This document shows positions 25,117 to 31,703 of a stretch of 34,274 nucleotides of DNA, piece by piece. The DNA is from Candidatus Saccharimonadota bacterium (GTDB taxonomy: Bacteria > Patescibacteriota > Saccharimonadia > Saccharimonadales > Saccharimonadaceae), in contig JAFRJZ010000016.1 in NCBI GenBank assembly GCA_017431945.1, positions 1 through 34,274 of the forward strand, in the 5' to 3' direction. A program made the position numbers and the translations under genes. Every line of letters begins with the position of its first letter. The first letter of the stretch is position 1. The notes under the pieces are model-generated. The model saw only the letters and a program-made list of their open reading frames with translations. It did no database searches and was not told where the DNA came from.

Positions 25117-26514
25117 TTAGAAGAAGCCAGCCATATAGATGACTACATCGTTGCGTCCATTAAATTTGTCGGCAAAATCGTCGTCATCCAGCCACCCGCT
25201 TACATAGGCAGATTGCAGCTCGCCAGGTTCAAGTGTCGACAAGTTTTTCATATAAAAATATTTTTCCTCATACTTATACTCGTCATCATACTCATCTTCG
25301 TATTTAGCTAAGCCACTTATTCTTAAGTACCCCTCCAGTTCATTACAATCCTTCAAAAAGGCATATTTTACCATTTTTCTAGTATTGCTCTGGCCCAGGA
25401 ACGCTTTTGCAGTTACATCCCAAGTTTTTTCACGCGCCTCAGTTTTATCAAGGCCGTATTTCAGACAATAACGATAAATCCGCTCTGCCGTAACCGCAAA
25501 GTTGCAGTCGCGCCGTCTAGCGCAGTCAACTGCCAACGGCAAGAACGGCTCTGGCATTCCTTCTAGGTCTTTTACATAGACATATGAGCTCCTAGCATAG
25601 CCAGCATAATTCGAGTCATCCGAGCTCTTCGCCAACACCAAAGCTAGTGGCGTTAGTGGCGAATCTTTACCGAGCATCATTGATATGAATGTCTCAGTCG
25701 TTGCCAAAGTCCGAAAATGCCCGTCAACTTCGCGCGCAATCAGCGCCAGCAGCCCCTCACCGTCAACGATACAATTTTTTGGCACACCTATGGTTAGTTC
25801 ACCGTCTTCAAAGACAACACCAACTTTATCATAATCTCCGATTTTTACCTCGAGACCGCCTCTGTGGTCATTGAAGTACCGACAGATAATTGGCTCTTTC
25901 AATAGATGCAGTAATGCTGTTCGCAGGCTTTGCGCTACAGTATCGGCGCCGTAAATCGCCGCTTGGATACTTTTGCGTATTCGCAATGCATCTAGTGTCA
26001 AATGAGATTCAACATCCTCATATATATTCCACCCTCGAAGTGCGATACTTTCAGCGAATTTTGCCACTTTTTTATCAGGAGCACCATAAAGCATTTCCAA
26101 ATTCTCCGAAGCTTTTTCTGGATAACCTTTCAGCACCGCTTCTAGAAATTTTTTCATGCCCAACGTTTCGCTGAGCCGCGCTGCTATCAAGCAGTCCACA
26201 AACTCCGCCTGCGCTTGGCATTCGTCTTCCAGGATTTCAATATTTACCAAAATATTAGATAGCCCCTGGGCCAAAAACTGCAACTCATCGCAGCATTCGA
26301 TGATTTTCTTCTCATCATATTTGAATTCCGGATTAAAAAATCCCTTTGAATTCATGAAGCATTCCTTTAACTCATCATAATTCACAGGTTTTAACGTTTT
26401 CTCGATATCAATTTTTGCCCAAATAGTTGATAATTTTGGCGGCAAATCCATATCAAAATTTTCACTATACTCAAAAAGTCTGTCCCTTAGCACGTAAATC
26501 AACTCCTTCCTCAT
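25117..26514 (-). CDS. DUF1704 (MATCAP/KIAA0895)-like protein with a broken metal site
   Basis: 465 residues. The order of elements fits DUF1704: helical N-terminal half, RIRKSIQAAIYG, a VGVVFEDGELTIGVP strand pair, then LIAREVDGHFRTLAT where family members have an HExxxH metallopeptidase motif; the first His is Arg (REVDGH). The family's QEGLA block appears as YAGYA, also lacking its Glu. The block resembling RxxRG...FTKDxxYLxGL is seen as AKAFLGQSN...VKYAFLKDCNELEGYL. It is therefore probably a pseudo-peptidase. The acidic YEDEYDDEYKYEEKY run is near the C-terminus. It has its own promoter and terminator. ATG 26514 is kept, though GTG eight codons later follows AAGGAG. The family assignment is by eye, moderate. 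Confidence 0.5.
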   Translation of the reverse strand: MRKELIYVLRDRLFEYSENFDMDLPPKLSTIWAKIDIEKTLKPVNYDELKECFMNSKGFFNPEFKYDEKKIIECCDELQFLAQGLSNILVNIEILEDECQAQAEFVDCLIAARLSETLGMKKFLEAVLKGYPEKASENLEMLYGAPDKKVAKFAESIALRGWNIYEDVESHLTLDALRIRKSIQAAIYGADTVAQSLRTALLHLLKEPIICRYFNDHRGGLEVKIGDYDKVGVVFEDGELTIGVPKNCIVDGEGLLALIAREVDGHFRTLATTETFISMMLGKDSPLTPLALVLAKSSDDSNYAGYARSSYVYVKDLEGMPEPFLPLAVDCARRRDCNFAVTAERIYRYCLKYGLDKTEAREKTWDVTAKAFLGQSNTRKMVKYAFLKDCNELEGYLRISGLAKYEDEYDDEYKYEEKYFYMKNLSTLEPGELQSAYVSGWLDDDDFADKFNGRNDVVIYMAGFF

Positions 26515-26571
26515 CTTGTTAATGTGCGACTTCTTTTATCAAAAGTAATAACGTATTATATAATTATACCA
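26515..26571 (-). promoter_or_regulatory. Promoter region of the DUF1704-like gene with ATACGTTAT motif
   Basis: TGGTATAAT with TATAAT as complement of 26563-26568. A second overlapping TATAAT (complement of 26555-26560) runs straight into ATACGTTAT (complement of 26548-26556). The same ATnCGTTAT word lies ahead of the next two genes of the block. Confidence 0.5.
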
Positions 26572-26622
26572 CGCTTGGGCTTAAAAGTCAAGTTTAATAG
26601 GGATAAGGACTTAAAACAGGGC

Positions 26623-26657
26623 ATTAAAAAGGCCCTCTTATTGCAAGGGGGCCTTTC
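26623..26657 (-). terminator. Terminator of the HTH gene
   Basis: AAAGGCCCTCTT (26628-26639) against AAGGGGGCCTTT (26645-26656), 12 bp with one mismatch. On the minus strand a TTTTTAAT run follows. Confidence 0.85.
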
Positions 26658-26691
26658 AAGGCTCTTTTCCTGATGGCGAATACGCTTTGGC

Positions 26692-27402
26692 TCAGGATTG
26701 TTGTAAGAGATATCCGCCATTTATGTAGAGCCGCGTCAGTCTTATCCGGGCATTCTTTGCTCGTCTCAGGACCTTACGTCTTTCGCTCCACGAGTAACCA
26801 TGGAGTTTCAAGGCTTTTTTATTACCCCAGACTTTGGCGATTGCCAGATCGTATAATTCTCTGGCTTCAGCCTCGGTACACCCTGACATTTCGGCACACT
26901 CCTTAAAAGAGCATATCTTCTTGGTCAGAAGTCCAAGCCTCAGGCACAGCACCCGGTATTCCCGGGTCGTCAACAATCCATTTAGGATTCGCGAGAATTT
27001 AGTGATTCTCGCCTCTGAGAATTGTTGCCGACTTTCGTACTCACCAATGGTGCCGTATTTTTCGGTTATCTCGGGGTTCACCGTCTCACCGAGCAGTTTT
27101 GTCAAAAACGCTCTGACAAAGTAAGAATCGCGACTTTCTATAAAAAGAAATTTCGCATCCTTCACTGCTTCGGTGATTTCCGTCGCTGTCTGATAGTCCA
27201 CTCCATCGTAGTCGTAGATTGTCGGATAGTTATGGTTTGCTGGGTCTTCGACTGCCCGCACTGTCATTACGAGTGACGTTACGGGCATATTTTTCATGAC
27301 CCAGATAGTCTTATCGCTGAGGTCTTTGCAATAACCCCAGCTTCTGTCCTCCAGCTCCTTTATCAACTGGGCTCTCGATTCTACTGAGGCTATTGTCCTC
27401 AT
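26692..27402 (-). CDS. Sigma-70 region-4-like helix-turn-helix protein
   Basis: 236 residues from ATG 27402; ATG 27414 is possible but sits directly against the AGAAAGG site. The N-terminal 130 residues are unrecognised. About residues 145-200 read RILNGLLTTREYRVLCLRLGLL...SFKECAEMSGCTEAEARELYDLAIAKVW, the shape of sigma-factor region 4 (LTxREyxVLxLRxGL, then HTH). The C-terminal tail is basic (SWSERRKVLRRAKNARIRL), suited to DNA or RNA. It may be a transcription factor or a phage-type late activator; no sigma region 2 is visible. It is preceded by a ~240-nt leader with short ORFs and followed by a terminator. Neighbours share the CGTTAT motif, so it could be their regulator (inference). Confidence 0.6.
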   Translation of the reverse strand: MRTIASVESRAQLIKELEDRSWGYCKDLSDKTIWVMKNMPVTSLVMTVRAVEDPANHNYPTIYDYDGVDYQTATEITEAVKDAKFLFIESRDSYFVRAFLTKLLGETVNPEITEKYGTIGEYESRQQFSEARITKFSRILNGLLTTREYRVLCLRLGLLTKKICSFKECAEMSGCTEAEARELYDLAIAKVWGNKKALKLHGYSWSERRKVLRRAKNARIRLTRLYINGGYLLQQS

Positions 27403-27419
27403 CGTCTTAACCATCCTTT

Positions 27420-27464
27420 CTAAGGTTGCCCCCAGCGCCAAACACGGTCACCAGGGGCATGCAT
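27420..27464 (-). CDS. Possible 14-codon leader peptide with two Trp
   Basis: ATG 27464 encodes MHAPGDRVWRWGQP and stops at TAG 27420-27422, overlapping the ribosome site of the HTH gene. No good Shine-Dalgarno is upstream. Stalling or coupling at this site could control the downstream start. Weak evidence. Confidence 0.25.
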   Translation of the reverse strand: MHAPGDRVWRWGQP

Positions 27465-27569
27465 GAAAAACTTCTTTTACAGTTAATAACGGATGCAATG
27501 TAAATTTGTGCACAATAGGAAACCAGCCAGCTTTATTGCCAGCCGGTAGATGTGGATCACCTCCTTATG

Positions 27570-27602
27570 CTAGCCATAATCGATAACGAATATTCTCCTC
27601 AT
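27570..27602 (-). CDS. Possible 10-codon leader peptide with strong ribosome site
   Basis: ATG 27602 encodes MRRIFVIDYG, preceded by AAAGGGGGTG with 5 nt spacing. TAG is followed 2 nt later by the 15-nt orphan Shine-Dalgarno. The CGTTAT motif lies inside it. Confidence 0.35.
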   Translation of the reverse strand: MRRIFVIDYG

Positions 27603-27682
27603 TTTTTCACCCCCTTTCTATCCATCCAGGTGTTTTTCAGATCTAGAGAATATATTGAAGTTTATAACACAGCGGTTGCTGG

Positions 27683-28249
27683 CTATTCCTCGAGATCCAG
27701 AGGTTTATAGCATTCATTCACATCAGTGAAATAAATCGCATAATCCTCAAAGTGCTTCTCTTGACCTTCTTTGTCGTAGGTGTAAGGACTGTACCCCCTC
27801 TGCCCCTGCAATATGTCCCAGTTAGTTGAGTCTGTAGAAGACTCTAACCTCTGGTAGATATGCCCCAGCATGTAGGTAATACCGCCTTCCACCGTCACAA
27901 AGGTCGCGAACTTCCTCTCTTTGCGATCGATATTCACGCGGTCGCCTAACAAAGAGAGTAATTGTTTTAGCTTACCTTCGCTGACCTGGGATAAGAGCTT
28001 ATGCTCTATCCTCACTACTGGCGAGGTTCTAATCACCGATTCGTCTGCAAACTCTCCCTGAGGGTAGTTGTAGACATTGCCTATCAGTGACACATTATCT
28101 CGCTTCTCTGGGATTAGCACGCAGTTTTTGCGTTCTACAATCGCCAGAAAAGTTCCGATAACTTCCCCTCGTCTTGAGCCGTACTCGATTTCCGGATACG
28201 GGAATCGTAACTGCCAGTTCTCCAACCAGCAGAGCTCACTTATCTTCAT
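27683..28249 (-). CDS. Unknown 188-aa soluble protein
   Basis: ATG 28249 is chosen for AAAGGAGG 8 nt upstream; the longer frame would start before that site. It encodes a soluble, mixed alpha/beta, acidic protein with no signal or membrane segment. It begins KISELCWLENWQLRFPYPEIEYGSRRGEVIGTFLAIV and ends in an acidic PLDLEE. I do not recognise a family. A promoter TTGATT-17-TATAAT on the minus strand (TATAAT is the complement of 28390-28395) lies far upstream, giving a ~140-nt leader with the ATCCGTTAT motif (complement of 28298-28306). It heads the three-gene minus-strand block and may be co-transcribed with the HTH gene. Confidence 0.6.
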   Translation of the reverse strand: MKISELCWLENWQLRFPYPEIEYGSRRGEVIGTFLAIVERKNCVLIPEKRDNVSLIGNVYNYPQGEFADESVIRTSPVVRIEHKLLSQVSEGKLKQLLSLLGDRVNIDRKERKFATFVTVEGGITYMLGHIYQRLESSTDSTNWDILQGQRGYSPYTYDKEGQEKHFEDYAIYFTDVNECYKPLDLEE

Positions 28250-28297
28250 ACTCTCCCCCTCCTTTCTCATATAGGTGCGGAAATAACTTTATCAGCG

Positions 28298-28306
28298 ATA
28301 ACGGAT
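28298..28306 (-). promoter_or_regulatory. ATCCGTTAT motif ahead of the 188-aa gene
   Basis: One of four ATnCGTTAT copies on the minus strand (26548-26556, 27486-27494, 27583-27591, here), each in an upstream region of this block. Flanked by TATATAC and CGCTGATAAAG. Confidence 0.4.
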
Positions 28307-28421
28307 GTATATAAAAAGTGAAAAAATTAAAGCCTTTTTAAACTTCCAAGGGGTCAAAAACACCCGTTTTACAACCTCTTCACTCCTTATTATATCACAC
28401 TTTGTCAAAAAAATCAAGTCA

Positions 28422-28430
28422 TGCTATAAT
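28422..28430 (+). promoter_or_regulatory. Extended -10 promoter of tRNA-Thr
   Basis: TGCTATAAT with TATAAT at 28425-28430, 10 nt before the tRNA. Confidence 0.6.
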
Positions 28431-28440
28431 TTTAGGGCAT

Positions 28441-28516
28441 GCCGACTTAGCTCAGCTGGTAGAGCAGCCGCCTTGTAAGCGGCAGGTCGTCGGTTCAAGT
28501 CCGACAGTCGGCTCCA
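28441..28516 (+). tRNA. tRNA-Thr(TGT)
   Basis: 76-nt cloverleaf with encoded CCA: acceptor GCCGACT/AGTCGGC, anticodon stem GCCGC/GCGGC with loop CTTGTAA (anticodon UGU), T loop TTCAAGT. Confidence 0.93.
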
Positions 28517-28518
28517 AG

Positions 28519-28570
28519 ACCTTACGGTGCCGTTTGACGGTCCCTCGCGGTACCCACCCCTCTGGGGTAT
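28519..28570 (+). repeat. Hairpin block sharing words with the 33598-33731 leader
   Basis: CCTTACGGTGCCGTTT (28520-28535) matches the complement of 33598-33613 in 15 of 16 positions, and CCCTCGCGGTACC (28542-28553) resembles 33666-33677. GGTGCCG pairs with CGGTACC, and ACCCC/GGGGT forms a second hairpin. It lies between tRNA-Thr and rpmG. Confidence 0.45.
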
Positions 28571-28616
28571 ATAGGGGTTGATTAACTTATCATTTTATGC
28601 TACAATAAGGATAATT

Positions 28617-28826
28617 ATGGCTAAAAAGAATAATACTAAACGCAAGTTGGTTGGGCTCGTCTCCGAAGAGTCTGGTATTCGTCAGTATTACACCAAGAAG
28701 AACACCATGAACACCCCCGACAAACTTTCTCTGCGCAAATACGACCCAGTTCTCCGCAAACACGTCGTCTTTACCGAGACCAAGAAAAATCTCGGCCGCA
28801 ACGAAGTCAAAGAAAAGAAGCGTTAA
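28617..28826 (+). CDS. rpmG: Ribosomal protein bL33
   Basis: 69 residues from ATG 28617 ([20 protein letters not shown]), the natural start. A component of the large ribosomal subunit. The block [37 protein letters not shown] is the bL33 signature. The family's zinc-binding Cys pairs are absent, so it is the Cys-free (C-) type. TGCTACAAT (28601-28606) is 10 nt upstream, so the leader is only a few nt. tRNA-Thr lies upstream and structured motif B follows 5 bp after the stop. Confidence 0.93.
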   Translation: MAKKNNTKRKLVGLVSEESGIRQYYTKKNTMNTPDKLSLRKYDPVLRKHVVFTETKKNLGRNEVKEKKR

Positions 28827-28831
28827 GCACA

Positions 28832-28913
28832 CTGGACGGGTGACACATTTTTCGGGGGACCCCCACGAGCGTTTAGCGAAGTGGGGGATAAAAATGTGGC
28901 AGGACCCGTCCAG
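28832..28913 (+). ncRNA. Structured RNA motif, copy B (rpmG 3' region)
   Basis: Helix 1: 28832-28841 with 28904-28913 (10 bp). Internal loop GA (28842-28843) against GCAGG (28899-28903), identical to copy A. Helix 2: 28844-28852 with 28890-28898 (9 bp, AT-rich, unlike copy A). GGGGG, then helix 3: 28860-28866 with 28881-28887. It ends 3 bp before the TGC of the tRNA-Trp promoter and has no T-run, so it is not a plain terminator. Confidence 0.7.
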
Positions 28914-28916
28914 TTA

Positions 28917-28925
28917 TGCTATAAT
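28917..28925 (+). promoter_or_regulatory. Extended -10 promoter of tRNA-Trp/trpS
   Basis: TGCTATAAT with TATAAT at 28920-28925, 9 nt before the tRNA. Confidence 0.65.
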
Positions 28926-28934
28926 GTTTTTTAT

Positions 28935-29009
28935 AGGGGCGTAGTACAACGGCTAGTATAACGGTCTCCAAAACCGTCGATGCGAGTTCGATTCTTGCCG
29001 CCCCTGCCA
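28935..29009 (+). tRNA. tRNA-Trp(CCA)
   Basis: 75-nt cloverleaf with encoded CCA: acceptor AGGGGCG/CGCCCCT, discriminator G as usual for Trp, anticodon stem ACGGT/ACCGT with loop CTCCAAA (anticodon CCA). It lies 20 bp before trpS, the enzyme that charges it. No UCA anticodon is seen, consistent with UGA as stop. Confidence 0.94.
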
Positions 29010-29029
29010 GATTAAACAGGGGATTATTT

Positions 29030-30058
29030 ATGCAAACTATTCTTACCGGCATCCGTACCAACGAAGAACCCACCATCGGCAATTATCTAGGCTCATACGT
29101 GCCTATGATTAATGCCGCTCACCAGCACGCTGGCGAGTTTGAGATTAATATGTTTATCCCTGACCTCCATTCCTTTACCACCCCTATTAATCACGCTGAT
29201 TTTTATGACCAAACTTTGAAAGGTATCAAATATTACATCGCTGCTGGACTTGATATTGACAATCCTCACATCCATGTCTATCGCAATTCGCACGTTCCGG
29301 CTCACGCCGAACTTTGCTGGATTTTGGACTGTTTTACCTACTTCGGTGAAGCCGCCCGCATGACCCAGTTCAAGGAGAAATCTGCCGAATTGAAAGAAAA
29401 TGCCGTCTCGGTCGGTCTGTTTAATTATCCAATTTTGATGGCCGCCGATATTTTACTTTACAATTCCAAATACGTACCTTTAGGCGAAGATCAATTCCAA
29501 CACCTCGAGCTCTGCCGCGACGTCGCTAGCCGTTTTAACCGTAAATTTAAGCAAGACATCTTTACTATTCCAGTTTCCGAGGCTGAGCAGATTAAATTCA
29601 TGGGGCTAGAGAATGGCCTTCGCATCCGCTCCCTTACTGACCCCAGTAAGAAAATGAGCAAAAGTAGCAAGGCCGAAAAATCCAAGATTTCGCTCTCTGA
29701 CGACCCTAAGACGGCTGCCAGCAAGATTATGTCTGCCACCACTGATAGCGTGGGCAAGATTAGTTTTGATATGTTTAATCAGCCCGGCATTTCTAATCTC
29801 TTGCAGATTGAGGCCCTGATCAACAATGTCCCGCTCCAGGATGTCATCAGCACTTGGGCAGGTGAGACTCATTATGGTGACCTCAAGCAAAAAGTCGCCT
29901 CCTCAGTCAGCGAATTTCTCGAAGATTTCCAGGGCAAAGTCGCCCAGATTAGCGACGCCGACATCGAAAAGGTACTCGAAAAAGGCGAAGCATACGCCAA
30001 CGAAGTCGCCAACGCCAAACTCTACGCCGTCCAAAAGCTCGTGGGTCTGCGCCGATGA
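29030..30058 (+). CDS. trpS: Tryptophanyl-tRNA synthetase
   Basis: 342 residues, normal length. It charges tRNA-Trp. The HIGH motif appears as PTIGNYLG (about 14-21), the tRNA/amino-acid region includes NMFIPDLHSFTTP and LFNYPILMAADILLYNSKYVPLGEDQFQHLELCRDVASRFN, and KMSKS as KKMSKSSK (about 206-213). It starts at ATG 29030, with AGGGGA upstream. There is no separate promoter between tRNA-Trp and trpS, so the pair is probably one transcript from TGCTATAAT at 28917. The stop overlaps the next gene as ATGA. Confidence 0.96.
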   Translation: MQTILTGIRTNEEPTIGNYLGSYVPMINAAHQHAGEFEINMFIPDLHSFTTPINHADFYDQTLKGIKYYIAAGLDIDNPHIHVYRNSHVPAHAELCWILDCFTYFGEAARMTQFKEKSAELKENAVSVGLFNYPILMAADILLYNSKYVPLGEDQFQHLELCRDVASRFNRKFKQDIFTIPVSEAEQIKFMGLENGLRIRSLTDPSKKMSKSSKAEKSKISLSDDPKTAASKIMSATTDSVGKISFDMFNQPGISNLLQIEALINNVPLQDVISTWAGETHYGDLKQKVASSVSEFLEDFQGKVAQISDADIEKVLEKGEAYANEVANAKLYAVQKLVGLRR

Positions 30059-30957
30059 TTAAGCCATCAGGCGCCCTCCGCACCGGCAAAAAATTCAGTA
30101 AACCTGCCATGTCACGCGTCATCAACGGCGATACTGAACTCACTGAGGCGCCGGTCGCCCCCGAGAAAATCCGCCTTGATCACCTTTTGACCGACCAATA
30201 TCCCAGCTATAATCGCTCTACTTTACAAAAATTCATCAAACAAGGCTTTGTTACCATCGATGGTGAAGTCGCCACAAAACCCAATCAGTCCGTATTGCCA
30301 TCTGCTAAGATCAAACTTAATTTACCGCCAGAAGACAGGGAATTACCTAGAATCCCAGTAATTTACGAAGATGATAATGTATTGGTGTTAAACAAACCCG
30401 CCGGCTTGCTTAGTATGGCCAAGGGCGAATATTGTCCTGAGCCTACTCTCGAGGATTATGGCCTCCTAGTTCACCGTCTCGACCGCGATACTTCAGGGGT
30501 AGTAATTTTAGCCAAAAACCTTGAGGCCCAAAAAATGCTCCGTCGCCAATTTCAAGACCGCAAAGCTCACAAGACTTATTACGCCATCGTTGAAGGTCAC
30601 CCTAAGGAGCCAGAAGCTTTGATTGACCTACCGATTGAGCGCAATTTCAAACGCCCTAATACTTTTCTTATCACGCCAAACGGAAAGGCCTCTCAGACTC
30701 ATTACAAAGTTATGAAACAAAATGCTTCATACTCTCTGTTAGAATTAAAGCCCACTACCGGCCGCACTCATCAGCTCAGGGTGCATTTGCAATATCTCGG
30801 TACGCCGATTCTCGGCGACCGCGTCTATGGCTCCGCCGATGCTACTAAAGCCCCTCGGCTTTATCTTCATGCTTATCAGCTTGAAATTACCATTCCCGAG
30901 GGCCAGCGCCGTACTTTTACCGCCCCCCTGCCACCGGAGTTCAAAGATGTTCTTTGA
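30055..30957 (+). CDS. RluA/RluD-family pseudouridine synthase
   Basis: 300 residues. It isomerises uridine to pseudouridine in rRNA or tRNA. A ~35-residue basic N-terminal extension is followed by an S4 domain (RLDHLLTDQYPSYNRSTLQKFIKQGFVTIDG, about 40-75), the catalytic HRLDRDTSG (about 139-148, Asp nucleophile), KTYYAIVEG and the TGRTHQLRVHLQYLGTPILGDRVYG block (about 237-262). RluD is the closest well-known type, but the target site cannot be told. It overlaps trpS by 4 nt and the holB-like gene by 11 nt, so it is coupled to both. Confidence 0.92.
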   Translation: MIKPSGALRTGKKFSKPAMSRVINGDTELTEAPVAPEKIRLDHLLTDQYPSYNRSTLQKFIKQGFVTIDGEVATKPNQSVLPSAKIKLNLPPEDRELPRIPVIYEDDNVLVLNKPAGLLSMAKGEYCPEPTLEDYGLLVHRLDRDTSGVVILAKNLEAQKMLRRQFQDRKAHKTYYAIVEGHPKEPEALIDLPIERNFKRPNTFLITPNGKASQTHYKVMKQNASYSLLELKPTTGRTHQLRVHLQYLGTPILGDRVYGSADATKAPRLYLHAYQLEITIPEGQRRTFTAPLPPEFKDVL

Positions 30958-31693
30958 TGATCTTAGTCAAATTCCCGAGATTGCTCTTAGCACTGGCTGC
31001 TCAGTATTTGTGGTTAACCAACCGGGCGAAAAGAACTTAGAAAGGGCTTTTTCCGCGGACCGTAAGCTTGGGCGTTCGCCCCTTGGGACGCGGACAGCGC
31101 CCTTGAGCGTGTCCGCGGAAAAACGCCCTTTTAAGTTCTTTTTACGACCTACTGATAAACCATCCATCACAGTAGAGCAAGTTCGCGATTTCACCGCGCA
31201 GTTTAGCACCAAACAACAGCAGGGTATCCTCGCCGTCATCACTCCCGCCGACGCCATGAGCGCCTCCGCCCAAAATGCCTTTCTTAAAAACTTAGAGGAG
31301 CCCGCTCCCTATATTCACTACGTCCTCATCACCACCAACCCCGCCAAGCTTCTACCTACCATCCTTTCTCGTGCCCAAGTTTTTTATCACAAAACCGTCA
31401 ATTCTCTCAGCCAAAAGCCCACCGCCACCCCTGAAGTTCAAAACCTCGCCAAGCAACTTATTACCGCTAAACCTACCGACCTCCCTGCACTCGCCACCAC
31501 CATCAGCAAGTCAAAAGACGCTCGCACCTACGCCCTTGACATTACTGCCACCGCAATTGAGCTTCTTTATAAATCCTATTTCAAGACTCACAACCCCGCC
31601 TTTCTTGACAAAATCCCCCGCTTCACTATGCTTTATGACAATCTTGCTATGAACGGCCATATTAAACTTCACCTCGTTGCCGATTTATGTTAA
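30947..31693 (+). CDS. holB: DNA polymerase III delta-prime-like clamp-loader subunit with a palindrome-encoded insertion
   Basis: 248 residues from ATG 30947, overlapping the synthase gene. It is recognised by KPSITVEQVRDFTAQFSTKQQQGILAVITPADAMSASAQNAFLKNLEEPAPYIHYVLITTNPAKLLPTILSRAQVF, the delta-prime core (sensor-1 region TTN and SRAQ arginine finger). The usual N-terminal P-loop domain start is missing or very short, as is seen in reduced delta-prime proteins. Residues about 28-66 (ERAFSADRKLG...SAEKRPFKFF) are encoded by a 114-bp palindrome and have no counterpart in the family. The stop TAA is part of the -10 box of the next gene. The symbol is a family label. Confidence 0.8.
   Translation: MFFDDLSQIPEIALSTGCSVFVVNQPGEKNLERAFSADRKLGRSPLGTRTAPLSVSAEKRPFKFFLRPTDKPSITVEQVRDFTAQFSTKQQQGILAVITPADAMSASAQNAFLKNLEEPAPYIHYVLITTNPAKLLPTILSRAQVFYHKTVNSLSQKPTATPEVQNLAKQLITAKPTDLPALATTISKSKDARTYALDITATAIELLYKSYFKTHNPAFLDKIPRFTMLYDNLAMNGHIKLHLVADLC
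31029..31142. repeat. In-frame palindromic element inside the holB-like gene
   Basis: 31029-31060 pairs with 31111-31142: 31 base pairs with one single-base bulge on each side. The 50-nt loop holds GGGCGTTCGCCC and more partial repeats. The length is a multiple of three with no stop, so the gene stays open. It matches neither the tyrS element nor motif A/B in sequence. Confidence 0.8.
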
Positions 31694-31703
31694 AATATAA
31701 ATT
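31688..31703 (+). promoter_or_regulatory. Leaderless promoter of the TPR gene, overlapping the holB stop
   Basis: TGTTAAAAT with TAAAAT at 31691-31696. The first three bases are the holB stop codon. There are 7 nt to ATG 31704. Confidence 0.6.

Larger units (their letters stand above)
27415..27667 (-). promoter_or_regulatory. Long leader of the HTH gene with short ORFs and an orphan Shine-Dalgarno sequence
   Basis: TGTTATAAA (TATAAA region complement of 27661-27667) could start a ~240-nt leader. It contains ORF 27570-27602 with a strong ribosome site, a perfect TAAGGAGGTGATCCA (complement of 27553-27567) without a usable start codon, two CGTTAT words (27583-27591, 27486-27494) and ORF 27420-27464. 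The stop of the last ORF overlaps the AGAAAGG site of the main gene (27415-27421). This is the whole content of the gene-free stretch. Confidence 0.5.

Noticed and set aside
27553-27567. Plus strand reads like the 3' end of 16S rRNA
   Set aside because: Homology stops after 15 nt; the upstream sequence does not resemble helix 45 of 16S rRNA. It is better explained as a minus-strand Shine-Dalgarno.
28935-29009. Possible recoded UGA (as in Gracilibacteria)
   Set aside because: tRNA-Trp has anticodon CCA, UGA acts as a stop in several overlapping genes (hrcA, trpS, the phosphoketolase N-half), and no in-frame UGA is needed to keep any gene open.
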